Notes under the pieces: generated by a model
Database searches by the model: none
Told to the model about the DNA's origin: nothing
Seen by the model: the letters and a program-made list of their open reading frames with translations, nothing else
Shown here: positions 1 to 8,493 of the stretch, piece after piece
Layout of the letters: the number at the start of each line of letters is the position of its first letter
Numbering within the stretch: position 1 is the first letter of the stretch
Program-made: the position numbers and the translations under genes
Assembly (NCBI GenBank): GCA_035500095.1
Contig: DATJXN010000044.1
Span: 1-56,749, forward strand
Length of the DNA: 56,749 nucleotides
Source: Candidatus Binataceae bacterium
GTDB lineage: Bacteria > Desulfobacterota > Binatia > Binatales > Binataceae
Reading direction: 5' to 3'

Positions 1-277
1 GCTGCTCATTGGACACCTCGCTAAAGATTCGGAGATCCCGTGCGATCGAGACGGTTCTCTCGCATTCGCAAGAGGGACTTTCGCACGCGGATTTTGGTGC
101 TGGATCGACGGCGTTCTACGTGTGCCGGATCGCCCCCGCACTTTGGCTGTACTTTGGCTGTTCTATCGAGCGGAAAGGGTTTGAAGGGGCCTAATGAGGG
201 TGAGCGAGATGTAGGATAACGCTTGAATATGCTCGATTGTGATCGATTGCGACCGATCGTGTCGAGCTTGGTGACGG

Positions 278-330
278 ACTTAAAATCCCCTATCCGAAAG
301 GATGTGCGGGTTCGACTCCCGCCCCCGGCA
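278..330 (+). other. 3' fragment of a tRNA-Leu gene (probable attachment-site scar)
   Basis: From about 279 the sequence reads like the 3' part of a class II tRNA-Leu(UAA): an anticodon-loop-like cttaaaa, a variable-arm hairpin (tatcc-gaaa-ggatg), a perfect T arm (gcggg-ttcgact-cccgc), and a 3' acceptor strand ccccggc plus discriminator A. No matching 5' acceptor strand (gccgggg) or D arm lies upstream, and the 5' half of the anticodon stem pairs poorly, so this is not an intact tRNA. Fragments that begin at the anticodon loop and keep the 3' end are what tRNA-targeting integrases leave at the far end of an integrated element. On that reading the element lies to the left of the window and ordinary chromosome resumes to the right. 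No integrase is visible here. Positions 1-277 show no convincing gene. Confidence 0.7.
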
Positions 331-499
331 GCCCAGAAAACGCTTATTTGATGGGCACTTATCGCGCGCCGCGCTGCGCGGCACGACCGACCGCCCGGTC
401 TGAACTGTGTTTGCACTGATCTTTCGCGGGTCGGATGAGTGATCGAAACCCGTTGGGCCGCATAAGCAAGGCCGAACTTAAAACGACGCGCGCCCAAAC

Positions 500-1330
500 A
501 TGGCGCGCAAGGCGCTTGGGGCATCTATGGACCTATCGGATGGGCCGGACGATATCGCGAAGGCCATCCCTGTCTTTCGATCCTTACCGCCTTTGTTGCA
601 GCTCGCGGTCGTGCTCGTCCTCGTGACGGGTGCGGTTGTAGTGGTGGTTTGGAAGACTCTCAATTATTTGCACAATGAACGCTTTAGCGACCTTGAGACT
701 AAAATTGGGATGAAGGACGCGACCATTGAACAGCGGAACGCTCTAATCGAAGACCTTAAGATGCGGCAGGAAAATCAGAAAGTCGCAGTGCAGCGATCAA
801 TAGCTAGACTTGAGGGCGAGGACAGCAATGGGAGGCTCGTGGCAGAAATCGCCGCTTTGCGCGGGCAACTAAATGATGCGCAAAATCCCATTCTCGGAAT
901 AACCCCATTTATGTTCGTCGCAAACCCGAAGAATTCCGCTACGTCATTGGTTCAGGTCGGATTCGAGGTTCGGAATCTAGGTGGCGCCACAGCCCTCGGT
1001 GGATGGCAGGCGTCCGTAAGGATGCTCACTCGTTCAATAGGTATCACCGAGGGATTTTTTTACAGAGGACAACGCCCGAGCTCTAACAGCGCGTTACGAG
1101 GAAGGAACTTAGCGATAGACGAGGAAACAATCGACAAAGGTGGTAAGCGCACCGGATGGATTCAATTCGATGTTGCAGGAGACCCAAAGATTGATGGATC
1201 GCCCCTAGAAATTCGTCAGGTCTATGCTTCTTTTCGGGACTACACGGGTAAGCGCTATTCGCCTTCGATGCCGCCGGATGAGCCGCTACCTTCGCGAGCG
1301 GTTTTGCTGGATGCCCCAAAGCGAAGTTGA
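500..1330 (+). CDS. membrane-anchored coiled-coil protein of unknown function
   Basis: A 276-residue protein with a short cytoplasmic N-terminus, one strong hydrophobic segment at about residues 33-52, then a charged heptad-like helix at about 58-125 that looks like a coiled coil. A C-terminal, beta-rich domain of about 145 residues follows and is probably outside the cytoplasm. I do not recognise the family. An internal ATG at 527 gives a slightly shorter product starting just before the membrane segment and is an equally possible start; neither has a strong ribosome site. Base and codon use look less GC-rich than in the genes from 1.6 kb onward, and the gene sits next to the tRNA-Leu scar, both consistent with acquired DNA. 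The 258 bp after it show nothing recognisable. Confidence 0.6.
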   Translation: MARKALGASMDLSDGPDDIAKAIPVFRSLPPLLQLAVVLVLVTGAVVVVVWKTLNYLHNERFSDLETKIGMKDATIEQRNALIEDLKMRQENQKVAVQRSIARLEGEDSNGRLVAEIAALRGQLNDAQNPILGITPFMFVANPKNSATSLVQVGFEVRNLGGATALGGWQASVRMLTRSIGITEGFFYRGQRPSSNSALRGRNLAIDEETIDKGGKRTGWIQFDVAGDPKIDGSPLEIRQVYASFRDYTGKRYSPSMPPDEPLPSRAVLLDAPKRS

Positions 1331-1588
1331 GCTGCCACTAAGGTTCGGGGGTCACGCCGCTTCGTTTGCCTTTGGTCGGGCCGGGGCTCGTCGCGCCCTC
1401 GTTGCCACACCTCGCCGCGTTCGCGTTCCTCCGGGCTCAGGTCCGCCTCGCGTCGGAAGCCGTGACCCATCCTAGCTATCCGGCGCGAAAGCTGGTGATC
1501 GCTCTCCCGTTATAAGATCGTGGAACCGCCATCCGATGCGCTAGTGGTTTGGGTTGACAGCAACTCCTTCGGTCAACTCGTTTCCCCC

Positions 1589-2488
1589 TTATCGTTGCCT
1601 GAGCGCCTCCAATTCCTCGAGCGTGCGCGGCCAGTCGTCGTGCAGCAAGCGCGAGAACGCGCGGTCGGCGAGCAGACGCCCGCCGGTCTGGCATCGCGCG
1701 CAATAGTTGGTCTCGTTGCTCGCATAACGTATCCGCTGGACCTTTGCGCCACATCGCGGACAGGGCTTGCCATAGCGCCCATGGACCGCCATCCCGGGCC
1801 GGAATGCGGTTACTTTCTCGGGAAATGCGTCATTGGCTTCGCTGCGCAGGCGCTCCGTCCATTCGACGAGTGTCGCACGGGTCGCTTCGTATAGCCGTTC
1901 AAACTCCTCCGGCGTGAGCTTCTGCGTCATCGCGATCGGCGAGAGCTCTGCGCGATGTAGTATCTCGTCGGAATACGAGTTGCCGATGCCGCTCAGGATG
2001 TGCGGGTCGGTGAGCGCGCGCTTGAGCGTATGATTGGCGCTTCGCAGCGCCGCCGCGAATGCGTCGCGGCTCGCCTCCAGCGGTTCGATTCCGCCGGCGT
2101 CAAGCGCCCTGAGCCCGGTCTCGCCGCTGACCACGTTGAGCGCAGCGCGGCGCTGCGTGCCCGCTTCGGTCAGCGAGAGCCATCCGTTGTCGAACTGGAA
2201 CGCGGCGAGCACGTTCCTGCCGCCCATTTTCGGCGCGTCGGCGCTCCAATGGAACCGGCCCGCGATCTTGAGATGGATCGCGAGCCACAGGTCGCCCTCG
2301 ACGCCGATCGCGATTTGCTTGCCGATCCGCCGCACGTCGATGACCGTTCGGCCGTGAGCCACGCCGAGCGGAGGATCCGCCGTGCGCAATAGAAACGGCG
2401 ACTTTACGATCGCGCGAATCAGTTTGTGGCCGACGACGCGCGTCCGTATCGCTTCCACGTATACGGTTACGTCGGGCAGTTCCGGCAT
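1589..2488 (-). CDS. mutM: formamidopyrimidine-DNA glycosylase (Fpg/MutM family)
   Basis: 299 residues, close to the usual family length. It begins MPELPDV, the Fpg/Nei start in which the N-terminal proline (after Met removal) is the Schiff-base nucleophile followed by the catalytic glutamate. The beta-hairpin lysine is present at residue 57, the helix-two-turn-helix lies at about 155-185 (GIGNSYSDEIL), and a C-terminal zinc finger has C243, C246, C263 and C266. The family excises oxidised purines such as 8-oxoguanine and cleaves the abasic site. The second position after the PELP signature is Asp rather than the usual Glu, and this branch may differ in substrate preference (Nei-like rather than strict MutM). 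It is a stand-alone gene, divergent from the EVE-domain gene. Confidence 0.9.
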   Translation of the reverse strand: MPELPDVTVYVEAIRTRVVGHKLIRAIVKSPFLLRTADPPLGVAHGRTVIDVRRIGKQIAIGVEGDLWLAIHLKIAGRFHWSADAPKMGGRNVLAAFQFDNGWLSLTEAGTQRRAALNVVSGETGLRALDAGGIEPLEASRDAFAAALRSANHTLKRALTDPHILSGIGNSYSDEILHRAELSPIAMTQKLTPEEFERLYEATRATLVEWTERLRSEANDAFPEKVTAFRPGMAVHGRYGKPCPRCGAKVQRIRYASNETNYCARCQTGGRLLADRAFSRLLHDDWPRTLEELEALRQR

Positions 2489-2626
2489 CGGGGTTCTCGC
2501 GGGGGCGCGCCTTCAGGATCACCGGCCGTTTGCCGCCGGAATCCGCGCGCTCCAATATAGTTCCACCGATAGCTCGCTGCGAACTACCTTTGAGAACGAC
2601 GGAGCTGGCCTTAAGAGGACGCGCCC

Positions 2627-3037
2627 ATGAAATACTTTCTCGCCAAAACCGAGCCGGGGACTTACTCGATCGACGACCTCGAGCGCGAGAAACGCACCGC
2701 GTGGGACGGCGTGACCAATCCGCAGGCGGTCCGCGCGATCCGCGAGATGCGGCCCGGCGACCGGGTGTTCATCTATCACAGCGGCGGCGTCTCGAGCGTG
2801 GTGGGATTCGCTACCGTGGCGTCGGAGCCGCGCGACGATCCGAAGAACCCGAAGTCGGCCGTCGTCGATCTGGAATTCGCCGGGCGTATCGACCCTCCGG
2901 CGACGCTCGCGGAGATCAAGCAATCGGGAAAATTCAACGACTGGGCCCTGGTGCGGCAGGGACGCCTCTCGACCATGGCGGCGCCGGAGAAGTTCGTGGC
3001 CTGGATGCGCGAGCGTTGTCCCGCGGCCAAAATCTGA
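2627..3037 (+). CDS. EVE domain-containing protein
   Basis: 136 residues that are essentially a single EVE (PUA-like) domain. It starts MKYFLAKTEP, continues with the TAWDGVTNPQA region and the GDRVFIYHSGG strand, and ends with a typical helix (APEKFVAWMRE). EVE/thymocyte nuclear protein 1 relatives bind modified bases in DNA or RNA. An AGAGGA ribosome site lies 8 nt before the ATG. It is divergently transcribed from the DNA glycosylase, so the pair may share a theme of sensing or repairing modified bases, but that link is inference from position only. Confidence 0.88.
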   Translation: MKYFLAKTEPGTYSIDDLEREKRTAWDGVTNPQAVRAIREMRPGDRVFIYHSGGVSSVVGFATVASEPRDDPKNPKSAVVDLEFAGRIDPPATLAEIKQSGKFNDWALVRQGRLSTMAAPEKFVAWMRERCPAAKI

Positions 3038-3103
3038 AACAAGGCGGGCCTGCCAAGTCTCAATAGTCGGTTGTACCGAGAAGAGTCCGCCGCTGCGTGA
3101 CGC

Positions 3104-3574
3104 TCAGCGCCGCGACACTTTGACCCGCGAGACGCGCCGGTTCAATCGAATCACGTTGCGCCCGTTCGCCCGTCTATAGTCGGCGCCGTCCGCAAGATCG
3201 CGCACGATGTGCAGGCCCAGGCCGCCCGCCAGTTCGTCGTCGCCGGATTCCTCGGGTTCGGGCGGCGGGCCGGCCAACTGATTGAACTCCTGACCGTCGT
3301 CGCGGAACTCGATCGTCAACCGATCTTCGTCGAGTTCGAGCACTACTTCTGCCTCGCCCACCGCTTCGGAGCGATCGCGATATCCGTATCGCGACAGATT
3401 GGTGAACAACTCTTCGACCAGGATAAGTACTCGCGCCTTGTCCTCCGAGGCGATACCCTGTTCGGCCGCGAAAGTGGCCACGAAGTCTTGGATTTCGCAA
3501 ATCGCCTCGGTCCCGACGCGAACGCCGAGGAGTGCGCGCGCCGGTTCCTTTTGCTGTGACCCTCTGGTGTCCAC
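3104..3574 (-). CDS. anti-sigma-factor-type serine kinase / ATP-binding protein (RsbW-like HATPase)
   Basis: 156 residues forming one GHKL ATPase domain of the RsbW/SpoIIAB type. The N box is EELFTNLSRYGY at about residues 53-64, the G1 box is RDDGQEFN at about 95-102, and the G2 box is GGLGLHIVRDLADG at about 117-130. Such proteins bind and switch off a sigma factor or phosphorylate an anti-anti-sigma factor. No sigma factor or STAS-domain partner is adjacent, so the partner is encoded elsewhere. The start is a GTG with a GGGGA-type site upstream. The 190 bp between this gene and the next LLM oxidoreductase hold no recognisable gene. Confidence 0.82.
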   Translation of the reverse strand: MDTRGSQQKEPARALLGVRVGTEAICEIQDFVATFAAEQGIASEDKARVLILVEELFTNLSRYGYRDRSEAVGEAEVVLELDEDRLTIEFRDDGQEFNQLAGPPPEPEESGDDELAGGLGLHIVRDLADGADYRRANGRNVIRLNRRVSRVKVSRR

Positions 3575-3764
3575 GAATATCCCCGCGCTACCCCCTTTCG
3601 CCGCTGCGGCGGCGCCCCATGACCGGAGATTCTATCTTGTCCCGGAGGCCTTGTCGCGACGGGTTTCCGACCGCGCGTTCCGCGGGAACAGGATTGTTCT
3701 GCCAGGCCGGCGGGTTCGGCTCTGGTTTCCGCGTTTCTACCCTGATTCGCGTCTGCCCGACGAG

Positions 3765-4640
3765 TTATTGCAGGTAGTCTTTCGCCGTTTGCTCGAGCGT
3801 GCGCTCGGCGTTCTTGCGGTCGAGCACGGGCGCCAGGATCAGCCGATGGGCGCCCGCTTCCGCGTACTCGGCCAACGCGCGTTTGGGGTCCTGCGGCTGA
3901 AGCTCTGGCTGCTGGAGGAAGGTCATCGAAATCTCGAGCCGGCTGAAGTCCCGCCCTGCCTCGGCGCACAGGCGTTTCATCACGGCAAGGTCGCTCGCCA
4001 GATCCTTGGGCGGCAGCGCGACGGGCATCCATCCGTCGCCGAGCGCGACCGTGTCCTTGATCGCACGCTCGCGTTTCCAGTTGAGTCCGCCCGCGCCGAT
4101 GAAGATCGGTGGATGGGGTTTGTGTGCCGGCTTCGGGTTGGATATCACGGCAGGAAATTTGAGGAAGCGGCCGTCGAAACTCGCTTCCGGCCTGGTCCAT
4201 AGCTCTTTCATCGCGAGCAGGTACTCGCGCGTGATCGGCCAACGCCGGGGAAAGTCGACGCCCATAATCTGCGATTCCTCGGCCTGCCATCCGGCGCCGA
4301 CACCGAACATGAAGCGGCCGCCCGAGAAGTAATCCAGAGTTGCCACTTCTTTCGCCAGCGCGAGCGGATGACGCTCCGGCACCAGGCATATCGCCGTGCC
4401 GAGCCTGAGCGCGCGGGTCACCGACGCGATCATGCCCAGCAGCACGAAGGGGTCGGGAAAGCGCGTATAGACGTCGGGAATTTTACCGTCGAGCGCCGGG
4501 TAGGGTACTTTCGTATGCACCGGGATGATCGCGTGTTCGGGCACCCAGATCGATTCGAAACCCAGTTCCTCGCATTTGCGGGCGACGGATACGGGGTCGA
4601 GCGTCTTCTCCGAGAACATCGCAAAAATTCCGATCTTCAT
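3765..4640 (-). CDS. LLM class F420-dependent oxidoreductase
   Basis: 291 residues of the bacterial luciferase-like TIM-barrel superfamily, closest in style to the TIGR03619 F420-dependent group: start MKIGIFAMF, ELGFESIWVPEHAIIP near residues 30-45, SGGRFMFGVGAGWQAEE near 105-120, and HPPIFIGAGG near 175. These enzymes use F420H2 or FMNH2 for hydride transfer or monooxygenation. It is the last gene of a minus-strand run and lies 54 nt after the acyl-CoA dehydrogenase. A GGAGA ribosome site precedes the ATG. Substrate cannot be told from sequence; the F420 rather than FMN assignment is a family-level guess. Confidence 0.87.
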   Translation of the reverse strand: MKIGIFAMFSEKTLDPVSVARKCEELGFESIWVPEHAIIPVHTKVPYPALDGKIPDVYTRFPDPFVLLGMIASVTRALRLGTAICLVPERHPLALAKEVATLDYFSGGRFMFGVGAGWQAEESQIMGVDFPRRWPITREYLLAMKELWTRPEASFDGRFLKFPAVISNPKPAHKPHPPIFIGAGGLNWKRERAIKDTVALGDGWMPVALPPKDLASDLAVMKRLCAEAGRDFSRLEISMTFLQQPELQPQDPKRALAEYAEAGAHRLILAPVLDRKNAERTLEQTAKDYLQ

Positions 4641-4694
4641 CCGCCATCTCCGTCTTCACTCCCGCCGCAGGCGAGAGACCTTGCAGTTCATTAC

Positions 4695-5855
4695 TCAGTA
4701 AGACCTCGGCAGACCGAGCAGATGCTCCGCCACGTAACTCAGGACCAGGTTGTTGGAGATCGGCGCGGTCCGATAAAGGCGCGCCTCACGCCACTTGCGC
4801 TCGACGTGGTATTCCTTGGTAAAGCCGTATCCGCCGAGCGTATTCAACGCCGCTTCGCCGGCCTCCCATGCGGCTTCCGTCGCCAGGTATTTCGCCATGT
4901 TGGCCTCGCCGCCGCACGGTTTGTTGGCGTCGAAGAGTGCCGCCGCCTTAAGCCGGATCAACGAGGCCGCTTCGACCGAGACGTGAGCCTTCGCGATCGG
5001 AAACTGCACGCCCTGGTTCATGCCGATCGCGCGATCGAAAACTTTGCGTTCGTTGGCGTAGTTGACCGCATGCTCGACGAACCAACGGCCGTCGCCGATC
5101 GATTCGCTTGCGACCAGGATACGCTCGGCGTTCAGCGAACTCAGAAGATAGCTGAAGCCTTTGCCTTCCTCGCCGATTAGCGCTTCGCGCGGTACTGTCA
5201 GATTGTCGATGAAAAGCTGGTTGGTGCTGTGGTTGATCATGGTGGGGATAGGCACGGCCTTGATCGCGCTGCCGTACTGATGCAGATCGACGAGAAACAG
5301 GCTCATACCGTCGGTCTTTTTCTTGACGTCTTCGAAAGCGGTCGTTCGCGTCAGCAGCAATAGCATGTCGGAATGCTGATAGCGCGAAGTGAATATCTTG
5401 CCGCCGTTGATTATATAGTTGTCGCCCGTGCGCCGGGCGAAGGTTTTGATCTTGGGCGTTTCGGAGCCGGCGTCGGGTTCGGTCACGCCGAACGCCTGCA
5501 GGCGCAGTTCGCCGGAAGCGATGCGCGGCAGGTAGCGGCGCTTCTGTTCCTCGCTGCCATGCTTGAGCACCGACGCCATCGTGTACATCTGGGCGTGGCA
5601 GGCGGCGGCGTTGCCGCCGGAATGGTTTATCTCCTCGAGAATGATCGAACCGTCGAGCATGGTGAGGCCGGCGCCGCCGTACTCTTGCGGGATCAACGCG
5701 GCGAGCCATCCGGCCTCGCTGAGCGTGCGTACGAACTCTTCCGGATACGCATTGCGCTCGTCGCACTGACGCCAGTACTCGTCACCGAATCGGGCGCACA
5801 GACTTGAAACCGCGTCGCGGATTTCGCGCTGAGCGCTCGAAAGTTCAAAATCCAT
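4695..5855 (-). CDS. acyl-CoA dehydrogenase
   Basis: 386 residues with the full three-domain acyl-CoA dehydrogenase layout: N-terminal helical domain, central beta domain with FGVTEPDAGSETPKIKT and the INGGKIFTS strand, and C-terminal helical domain ending in the LNTLGGYGF region. FAD is the cofactor and the electron acceptor would be ETF. The ATG at 5855, giving MDFELSSAQ, is preferred because GAGG lies 5 nt upstream; a longer ORF begins 24 bp earlier without a better site. It sits within a run of LLM oxidoreductases and probably oxidises a CoA-thioester arising downstream of ring cleavage, which is inferred from context. Confidence 0.9.
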   Translation of the reverse strand: MDFELSSAQREIRDAVSSLCARFGDEYWRQCDERNAYPEEFVRTLSEAGWLAALIPQEYGGAGLTMLDGSIILEEINHSGGNAAACHAQMYTMASVLKHGSEEQKRRYLPRIASGELRLQAFGVTEPDAGSETPKIKTFARRTGDNYIINGGKIFTSRYQHSDMLLLLTRTTAFEDVKKKTDGMSLFLVDLHQYGSAIKAVPIPTMINHSTNQLFIDNLTVPREALIGEEGKGFSYLLSSLNAERILVASESIGDGRWFVEHAVNYANERKVFDRAIGMNQGVQFPIAKAHVSVEAASLIRLKAAALFDANKPCGGEANMAKYLATEAAWEAGEAALNTLGGYGFTKEYHVERKWREARLYRTAPISNNLVLSYVAEHLLGLPRSY

Positions 5856-5962
5856 GAATGCCTCGTTACGTATTCGCAATAAGTGCGGGCCGGTCGCGAC
5901 CCGGACAAGCGCGGCTTGTACGGAAGAAGTCGCGTTTGCCCGGGTCTTTACACCAGCAAAGA

Positions 5963-7048
5963 CTATCGAAAAGCCGGAATAACGTGCTTCGCCAGGTCGC
6001 GGAACGGCCCTTCGGCGAAATCAGGTCCGGGCACGATGTTAATCTCTTTGATTCCGATCTTTTCGAGATCGCGAATCTGCGCGATTATCTCTTCCGGCGT
6101 GCCGACCAGTCCGGTTGCCCTGATCGCGTCGGGCGTGACGTAGCGGCGCTCGTCTGGCTGCACGAAAGTCGCATGGCCGTCGTGGATCTGACGGAACCTT
6201 GCATTTTCCGGCAGACTGAAGCTTTCGACGCGCTTTACGTAGTCGCTCCAGACGCCGCGGAAGTAGGGTGGGATGAGAGCATCGTTTTTGTTCTCTTTTT
6301 TCCAGATCTCGTAAAAGAAGTGCAGTTCGCAGGTTACCCAGGGTCCGGTTTCATCGATGACCCGTTCGCTGGTCAGCCGTTCGCCGGGTTTCAATACCGA
6401 AGCCGAAGTGAAGAGCACGACGTGGAAGTCAGAGCCTACTTTGCGTCCGACCGCCTGCGCTCCGGCGCGAATGTGCGATAGGCGCGATTCAAGGTCCTCG
6501 GTGGTCCTGCCGATGGTGGTCCATCCGTCCCCGTAGGCGCCGGCCGCCTCGCACGCCTTTGGACCATTGGCCGCGATATACATCGGGATACGTTTGTCGA
6601 GATTGATGAAATAGCGGTCGCGATGTAGGAATTTTATCTCGCGCGTCTTGCCGCGATAGGTGTAGTCGACGGCCTTGCCGTCGAGCAGCTCGCGCGTGAC
6701 GCGCAGGTATTCGCGAAAGTCCTTGACTCCGATCGGATCCTGGCCCATCACGCGCATCGCGGTATGGCCGGTGCCAATACCGAGGAACGTGCGACCCGGC
6801 GCGATCTGATTGATCGACGCGATTGAATGTGCGGTCACCGGCGCAATTCGCGTGCCGGCGATCGCCACGCCGGTCCCGATCTTGATCCGCTTCGTGCTCG
6901 CGGCCGCCAGCGCCATCGTCGCGTAGCAGTCGGACCAGATCATCTGCGAATCCGGCACCCACGCGCGATCATATCCGAGTTCCTCTGCGAGCCGGATTTG
7001 CTCAGGCGATTTGCTGATATGAGTTATTACCGTTACTCCGAATTCCAC
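5963..7048 (-). CDS. LLM class flavin-dependent oxidoreductase
   Basis: 361 residues of the luciferase-like family (VEFGVTVITHISKSPEQ, LAEELGYDRAWVPDSQ, FLGIGTGHTAMRVMG). The start is taken as the GTG at 7048 because GGAGGA stands 6 nt upstream and the protein then opens with the first barrel strand. The open frame extends further, to 7114, but that extension would overlap the upstream LLM gene and adds low-complexity residues. With this start the two LLM genes are separated by only 16 nt, as in an operon. The class catalyses FMNH2- or F420-dependent oxygenation or dehydrogenation; the substrate is unknown. Confidence 0.87.
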   Translation of the reverse strand: MEFGVTVITHISKSPEQIRLAEELGYDRAWVPDSQMIWSDCYATMALAAASTKRIKIGTGVAIAGTRIAPVTAHSIASINQIAPGRTFLGIGTGHTAMRVMGQDPIGVKDFREYLRVTRELLDGKAVDYTYRGKTREIKFLHRDRYFINLDKRIPMYIAANGPKACEAAGAYGDGWTTIGRTTEDLESRLSHIRAGAQAVGRKVGSDFHVVLFTSASVLKPGERLTSERVIDETGPWVTCELHFFYEIWKKENKNDALIPPYFRGVWSDYVKRVESFSLPENARFRQIHDGHATFVQPDERRYVTPDAIRATGLVGTPEEIIAQIRDLEKIGIKEINIVPGPDFAEGPFRDLAKHVIPAFR

Positions 7049-7064
7049 TACTCGTCCTCCATAG

Positions 7065-8459
7065 CTATACGCGTATCGACTCGTCCCGTTTGGGCGCCCG
7101 CTTGAGCGCGTCAAGATCGACCAGCGAATCCCGTTGGGTGCCTGTGATATGTGGACGCGACCCGGGCTGGCGCTCGAATGGATCCACGATACCCAGTTCC
7201 TTTGCGATCTCGCGCATCGCGGGGAGCACCTCCTGTCCCAATAGCCGCGTGCTGGTCATCCGCTGTTCGAGCGTGAGCGGCCCCTGTGCCTGAAACAGCC
7301 CGAAGATGCCCGGATGCAGGACTTCCATGATCAGCCGCAGCTTGGGCAACACGGACTTCGGAGTGCCAATGATGATCTGCAGGCCGTCCTGCGCTTTCTG
7401 GTACGTGCCGTAGATTTTGCGCTTCGCCTCTTCAAGACCGACCTCACCGCGGCGCAGTCTGCCGCGGGTATCCTTGCCATGGTGATCGCCGCCATGATGA
7501 TCGTCGCGGCTTTCCTGGAGCTTCTCGCTGGTGAGGCCGAGAAAGCCGTAATCACTCGCCTGGCGCGCGAGGCGGCGGGTGGCTTCCTTCGAGTTGTAGC
7601 CAGGTGGCAAAGTCCACTCGGGCCGCGAGAAGTTCGCGGCGCCGCCGCCGAACAGCGCGGCGCGCCCCAGTTCCTGCGCTTTCTCCTCGGTCTCGGCCAC
7701 GAAGATCTGCTGCAGATAGCCGAAATTCTCACTTCCAGCGGTATAGCCTTCCCGCATCGCGGTGTCGCCATAGAGATTCCACAATTCGACAGTGGACTGC
7801 AGAGCGGTACCCAGTCCGATGTATGGATAGCGATGCTGCGCGCACCAGATGACAGTCTCCGGGCTGATCACGCCGGGAATCCATATCGGCGGATGCGGCT
7901 TTTGATACGGCAGCGCCCATGGATTGACGAAGCGGTACGTGAAATGCTTGCCCTCCCATCGAAACGGACCGGGACGCGTCCAGGCCGCGATCACGACGTC
8001 GTGCGCCTCGTTGAAAAGCTCGCGATTGTACGCCGGGTTGGCATTGTTGAAGATCTGCTCGCTACCGGCGCCGCGAACCCATCCGGGTACCAGGCGTCCG
8101 CTAGAAATCAAATCGATTTCAGCCAGCTCTTCCGCCATCCGCAGCGGATTTTTCAGCGTCGGCAGCGGATTACCCAGTAGCACGATACGTACTTTTTTGG
8201 TGATTCGTGCGAGGATCGCGGCCTCGACGTTCATCACCGCGCCCATGCAGAACGGAGTGCCGTGATGCTCGTTCAGCATGATGCCGTCGAAACCCATTTC
8301 TTCGGCATACACGGCTTCATCCAGATATTCGTTATACAGCCGCGCGCCGACCTCGCGATCGAAAAAGCGGTTGGGAACTCCGAAGAAGCTGCGGTTCTTT
8401 ATTACTTCGTCCTCGGGAACTTCGCGGTAAGGACGTTCGGTGAAATACATTATATGCAT
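7065..8459 (-). CDS. LLM class flavin-dependent oxidoreductase (long form with His-rich loop)
   Basis: 464 residues, about 100 longer than typical LLM monooxygenases. The barrel is clear: EEMGFDGIMLNEHHGTP near residues 54-70, SSGRLVPGWVRGAGSE near 119-134, and KPHPPIWIPG near 187-196. After a normal core it carries a loop with DDHHGGDHHGKD at residues 319-330 followed by an Arg/Glu-rich helix, then a C-terminal helical region (QAQGPLTLEQRM). An AAGGAGA ribosome site precedes the ATG. The neighbouring hydrolase upstream is 34 nt away and the next LLM gene 16 nt downstream, so cotranscription is likely. Flavin monooxygenase activity is inferred from the family; whether the His cluster binds metal is unknown. 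Confidence 0.87.
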   Translation of the reverse strand: MHIMYFTERPYREVPEDEVIKNRSFFGVPNRFFDREVGARLYNEYLDEAVYAEEMGFDGIMLNEHHGTPFCMGAVMNVEAAILARITKKVRIVLLGNPLPTLKNPLRMAEELAEIDLISSGRLVPGWVRGAGSEQIFNNANPAYNRELFNEAHDVVIAAWTRPGPFRWEGKHFTYRFVNPWALPYQKPHPPIWIPGVISPETVIWCAQHRYPYIGLGTALQSTVELWNLYGDTAMREGYTAGSENFGYLQQIFVAETEEKAQELGRAALFGGGAANFSRPEWTLPPGYNSKEATRRLARQASDYGFLGLTSEKLQESRDDHHGGDHHGKDTRGRLRRGEVGLEEAKRKIYGTYQKAQDGLQIIIGTPKSVLPKLRLIMEVLHPGIFGLFQAQGPLTLEQRMTSTRLLGQEVLPAMREIAKELGIVDPFERQPGSRPHITGTQRDSLVDLDALKRAPKRDESIRV

Positions 8460-8493
8460 GGCTCGTCTCCTTCAGCTCACGCTATAGCCCGTA

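Noticed and set aside
245..330. Intact tRNA-Leu
   Set aside because: No 5' acceptor strand complementary to ccccggc and no D arm; only the 3' part is present.
21..524. 167-codon minus-strand open frame across the tRNA fragment
   Set aside because: It contains the GGGSRTRT type peptide that arises when the antisense of a tRNA T arm is translated; no real protein features.
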